This document shows, one piece after another, positions 61,350-64,000 of a stretch of DNA of 64,000 nucleotides. The DNA is taken from the NCBI RefSeq assembly GCF_000013885.1, contig NC_007964.1:2156001-2220000 (forward strand). The letters run 5' to 3'. The position numbers and the translations under genes were made by a program. The stretch comes from Nitrobacter hamburgensis X14 (GTDB lineage Bacteria > Pseudomonadota > Alphaproteobacteria > Rhizobiales > Xanthobacteraceae). The notes under the pieces are model-generated. The model did no database searches. It was given only the letters and a program-made list of their open reading frames with translations, and was not told the DNA's origin. Positions within the stretch are counted from its first letter, which is position 1. Each line of letters starts with the position of its first letter.

Positions 61350-64000
61350 CCGTGCTTCCCGATATCGAGGCGAGAAAAACTGCGCTGACTGCCGTGAACC
61401 GCACGCTGTTGGTCGAGGCAGGAGCAGGCTCCGGCAAGACTTCAGTGATGGCGGGGCGCGTCGCGGTGCTCTTATCGAAGGGCACGGAGCCAAAGCATAT
61501 CGCGGCCATCACGTTCACGGAGTTCGCTGCAAGCGAGCTTCGGCAGCGCATAGAGCGGTTCACTACCGAACTATCACTCGGCAGGGTGCCGAAAGATCTG
61601 CTTCAAGCATTTCCGGACGGTGTGGAAGCAGCGCAAAAGGAAAATCTTTCAAGGGCGCTCGGCGCATTCGACCAATTGATGTGCGGAACGATCCACGGTT
61701 TTGCGCAGGCCTTGATCAAACCGTATCCAGCAGAGGCGAATATCGACCCCGGCGCCGACATCGTGGATCCCGCTGAGGCCGAGCTTGCGTTTCAGGAGCG
61801 TTACGACGCGTGGCTCAGGTCGCAGCTGTCAGGCGACCACGACGACGGTCTGGTCGCTCAGATCGTACTTTCCGATGTAGATGGCGGACTGAAGTTCGTT
61901 GCTGAGGTCGCTCAATTTCTCCGGAAGAACCGCGACGCCACTTGCGCGCAGATAGCCTGGTCCCATCAGGGATTGACCGATCTGACGGCGGCCGTGGGAC
62001 AGTTCCAACAGGATCTGGCCGGCTATGACTTCCTTGAACCGCAGACTTCGGAATGCTGCAAAGTGCTCGGAGAGATCATCGCGATCTTTCAAGGGCATGG
62101 GCTCGCAGTGCCGATTCCAAGCAACGCTGCACTGGTCGCGGCGCTCGGTTTCCACCGGCATGAGACCTGCTTCACACAGGATGGTAAGCGCAGACAGCTT
62201 CGCGCCTCCACGAAATGGCAGGAGGCCGCAGCGAAGGCCGGCCGACCAAAGGCAGCCGGGAAGATGGCATCAGAAGCCTTGGTGCTTCGATACGACGCCT
62301 GCCATGGGGCAATTTCGACGCTGATTGGAGCCGTATCGAGAGAGCTTCTTCTTCGTCTCTGCAATGAGATGGCACAATTGCGGGAGGACTGGCGCGGCTA
62401 CAAGCGGGCGGCCGCTTTGCTGGATTTCGACGATCTTCTCTACAAGGCCCGAGACCTTCTCGCCAACGACGCCGAAGTGCGAAACGCTCTTTCCAAGCGC
62501 TTCCGCCATGTCCTGGTCGACGAGTTTCAAGACACCGACCCGCTTCAGACCGAGATACTATGGTTGCTCTGCGGCGATGATAGCGCGGGAGAGCCGCTGT
62601 CTCGTCCGCTGCGTCCTGGCGCTTTGTTTCTCGTCGGCGATCCGAAGCAGGCCATCTATCGCTTTCGTGGCGCCGACGTGAATGCGTACATCGCCGCACG
62701 GGCGGCGATCGCCCCGGGTTCGCTTCTGAAGATCACCGCGAATTTCCGTTCGGTCGAACCCATCCTCGCGTTCGTGAACAAGAAGTTCGAACACGTGCTG
62801 TCCGAGAGTGCCGGACAACCTGGCTTTTCGGAACTATCGCCGATCCACCCCGCCAGCGCTGATCCCGCGGTCGTGGCGCTCGACGTGACGGTGAATGAAG
62901 AGAAGCCGAGCGCGGGCGCGATGAGAGATGCCGAAGCGCTGGCAGTTGCGGACCTTTGTGGCCGGTTGGCGGGAAACATGATGGTGCGCGATCACCACAC
63001 GAACGAGCTCAGGAAGTGCCGCTTCGGCGACATCGCTCTCCTGGCACCTGTCGGCACCGAGTTGTGGAGGTTCGAGGAGGCCCTCGAAGATCTCGGCATC
63101 CCGGTTTCGACGCAGGCCGGCAAGGGTTTCTTCCGGCGCCAGGAGATCCAGGATCTCGTCGCGCTCACCTGCGCTTTGGCCGATCCGAGGGACAGCCTGG
63201 CTCTTGGCGCGTTCTTGCGAGGTCCGATGGTCGGACTTACCGAGACCGAACTTCTGGACATCGCTGAACAGTTGCCGAGCGATCCGGACCAGCCCAACCA
63301 GCTGCCTATGCTGTCGCTTCGGACGGATCCGGATCAGATAGCCAACGCGACAGCCAGCAATGCCATACGCATCCTTGCGTTTCTCCGTAACCGGGGTGGC
63401 AAGACGACGCCGTATTCGCTCCTTTCCGACGCTGTTGCCGCTTTGCACGTTCGACCTCAATTGCGTCAGCGCTTCAAGGAAGGTACGGAGCGGGCAGTGG
63501 CGAACGTGGACCTTTTTCTCGAATTGGCTCGGGCATACGATGTCCGCGGGCTGCGCGCTTTCGCGAGAGACATGAGGGCGAACTGGGAGGAAACCGTTCG
63601 ACAAGTCGAAGGCCGCCCTGATGCTGAGGAGCAGTCCATTTCGCTGATCACGGTGCATTCTGCCAAGGGTCTGGAATGGTCGGTCGTGATCCCTTTGAAT
63701 ATGACGGGCAAACCCCAATCGGAGAGCGGCTTGGCATACGACAGGTCAAGCAATCGGTTCTCCATACCCGTGCTGGGCAACGATCCTCCCGACTACGACG
63801 GCATAAAGTCGAAGAACGTCGTCGAGTCGGCCAGGGAGAGGGTGCGGCTCTGGTACGTCGCGACGACGCGTGCTCGCGATCTCCTGATCCTCCCGCGGCA
63901 TTCAGCGAAGCTGGCGGAGGACAGCTGGACCCGCATCGTTGAGTTAGGATTGGAGCATTTGCCGGCTTTGGACGGGGCCGCTCTCGGAGCACCTGGTCAA
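61346..64000 (+). CDS. AddA-like UvrD helicase, runs past window end
   Basis: An open frame of 885 codons from ATG 61346 with no stop before the window ends. Motifs: Walker A EAGAGSGKTS (residues 22-31), AAITFTEFAASELRQRI, VDEFQDTDPLQ near 390, GDPKQAIYRFRGAD near 431, SLITVHSAKGLEWSVV near 769 and VRLWYVATTRARDLL near 836. This is the AddA/RecB-type SF1 helicase order. The C-terminal nuclease domain, if present, is outside the window. It overlaps the AddB-like gene by four bases, so the two are translated together. It is paralogous to the remnant at 14098-14277. Confidence 0.88.
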   Translation, partial: MTVLPDIEARKTALTAVNRTLLVEAGAGSGKTSVMAGRVAVLLSKGTEPKHIAAITFTEFAASELRQRIERFTTELSLGRVPKDLLQAFPDGVEAAQKENLSRALGAFDQLMCGTIHGFAQALIKPYPAEANIDPGADIVDPAEAELAFQERYDAWLRSQLSGDHDDGLVAQIVLSDVDGGLKFVAEVAQFLRKNRDATCAQIAWSHQGLTDLTAAVGQFQQDLAGYDFLEPQTSECCKVLGEIIAIFQGHGLAVPIPSNAALVAALGFHRHETCFTQDGKRRQLRASTKWQEAAAKAGRPKAAGKMASEALVLRYDACHGAISTLIGAVSRELLLRLCNEMAQLREDWRGYKRAAALLDFDDLLYKARDLLANDAEVRNALSKRFRHVLVDEFQDTDPLQTEILWLLCGDDSAGEPLSRPLRPGALFLVGDPKQAIYRFRGADVNAYIAARAAIAPGSLLKITANFRSVEPILAFVNKKFEHVLSESAGQPGFSELSPIHPASADPAVVALDVTVNEEKPSAGAMRDAEALAVADLCGRLAGNMMVRDHHTNELRKCRFGDIALLAPVGTELWRFEEALEDLGIPVSTQAGKGFFRRQEIQDLVALTCALADPRDSLALGAFLRGPMVGLTETELLDIAEQLPSDPDQPNQLPMLSLRTDPDQIANATASNAIRILAFLRNRGGKTTPYSLLSDAVAALHVRPQLRQRFKEGTERAVANVDLFLELARAYDVRGLRAFARDMRANWEETVRQVEGRPDAEEQSISLITVHSAKGLEWSVVIPLNMTGKPQSESGLAYDRSSNRFSIPVLGNDPPDYDGIKSKNVVESARERVRLWYVATTRARDLLILPRHSAKLAEDSWTRIVELGLEHLPALDGAALGAPGQ

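Overview
The window looks like accessory DNA from an alphaproteobacterium of the Bradyrhizobium/Nitrobacteraceae type. This rests on GC-rich codon use, a FixK-type regulator with several FixK/FNR-like boxes, a CBS-BON protein, a tandem UspA and many small rhizobial hypothetical proteins. No ribosomal or core housekeeping block is present, and no database search was possible, so the genus is an inference.

Region 1 (1-27 kb) is a decayed, transposon-rich stretch with a low-oxygen theme. Intact genes include cytochrome b561, a c-type cytochrome, CBS-BON, tandem UspA, a P1B-type metal ATPase, a FixK-like regulator, a lytic transglycosylase, a potassium-channel-like protein and two tiny membrane proteins (one like aa3 oxidase subunit IV). 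Six TTGA-N6-TCAA-type boxes are scattered here, several directly upstream of these genes, so the locally encoded FixK homologue may control them. Between them lie three IS110-family elements, remnants of IS5, IS3, IS21, IS66 and IS256, and many pseudogenes: a cytochrome b, an APC permease, an ABC ATPase, DUF488, a phage terminase small subunit, an SDR, a PPOX-like protein and an addA-like helicase fragment.

Region 2 (27-51 kb) is a defence-like island. It begins with a SIR2-HerA pair followed by a KTSC protein; both SIR2 and HerA carry a single in-frame TAG. Next comes a cassette bounded by perfect 185-bp direct repeats that encodes a HEPN protein, a DUF6035-like putative nuclease and a HEPN/RES-domain protein. 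A minus-strand operon follows (DUF6634-like proteins, a Lon-like AAA+ ATPase, a metallophosphoesterase, hypotheticals), then a ribbon-helix-helix protein, then a cassette of a 1116-residue DEAH helicase/putative nuclease, a second RES protein and a coupled small ORF. DUF2235, Nudix and DUF1810 genes close the region. A roughly 0.8-kb segment at 25.4-26.2 kb recurs in the same orientation at 50.0-51.2 kb, bracketing the island. The second copy sits between a truncated HAD gene and a truncated XRE regulator.

Region 3 (51.8-64 kb) holds a frameshifted SF2 helicase and then four same-strand genes: an OLD-type ATPase-TOPRIM nuclease (GajA-like), a UvrD-like helicase (GajB-like), an AddB-like PD-(D/E)XK protein and an AddA-like helicase that runs off the window end. 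This resembles Gabija fused to an AddAB-like module and is the strongest candidate for a less-described composite system.
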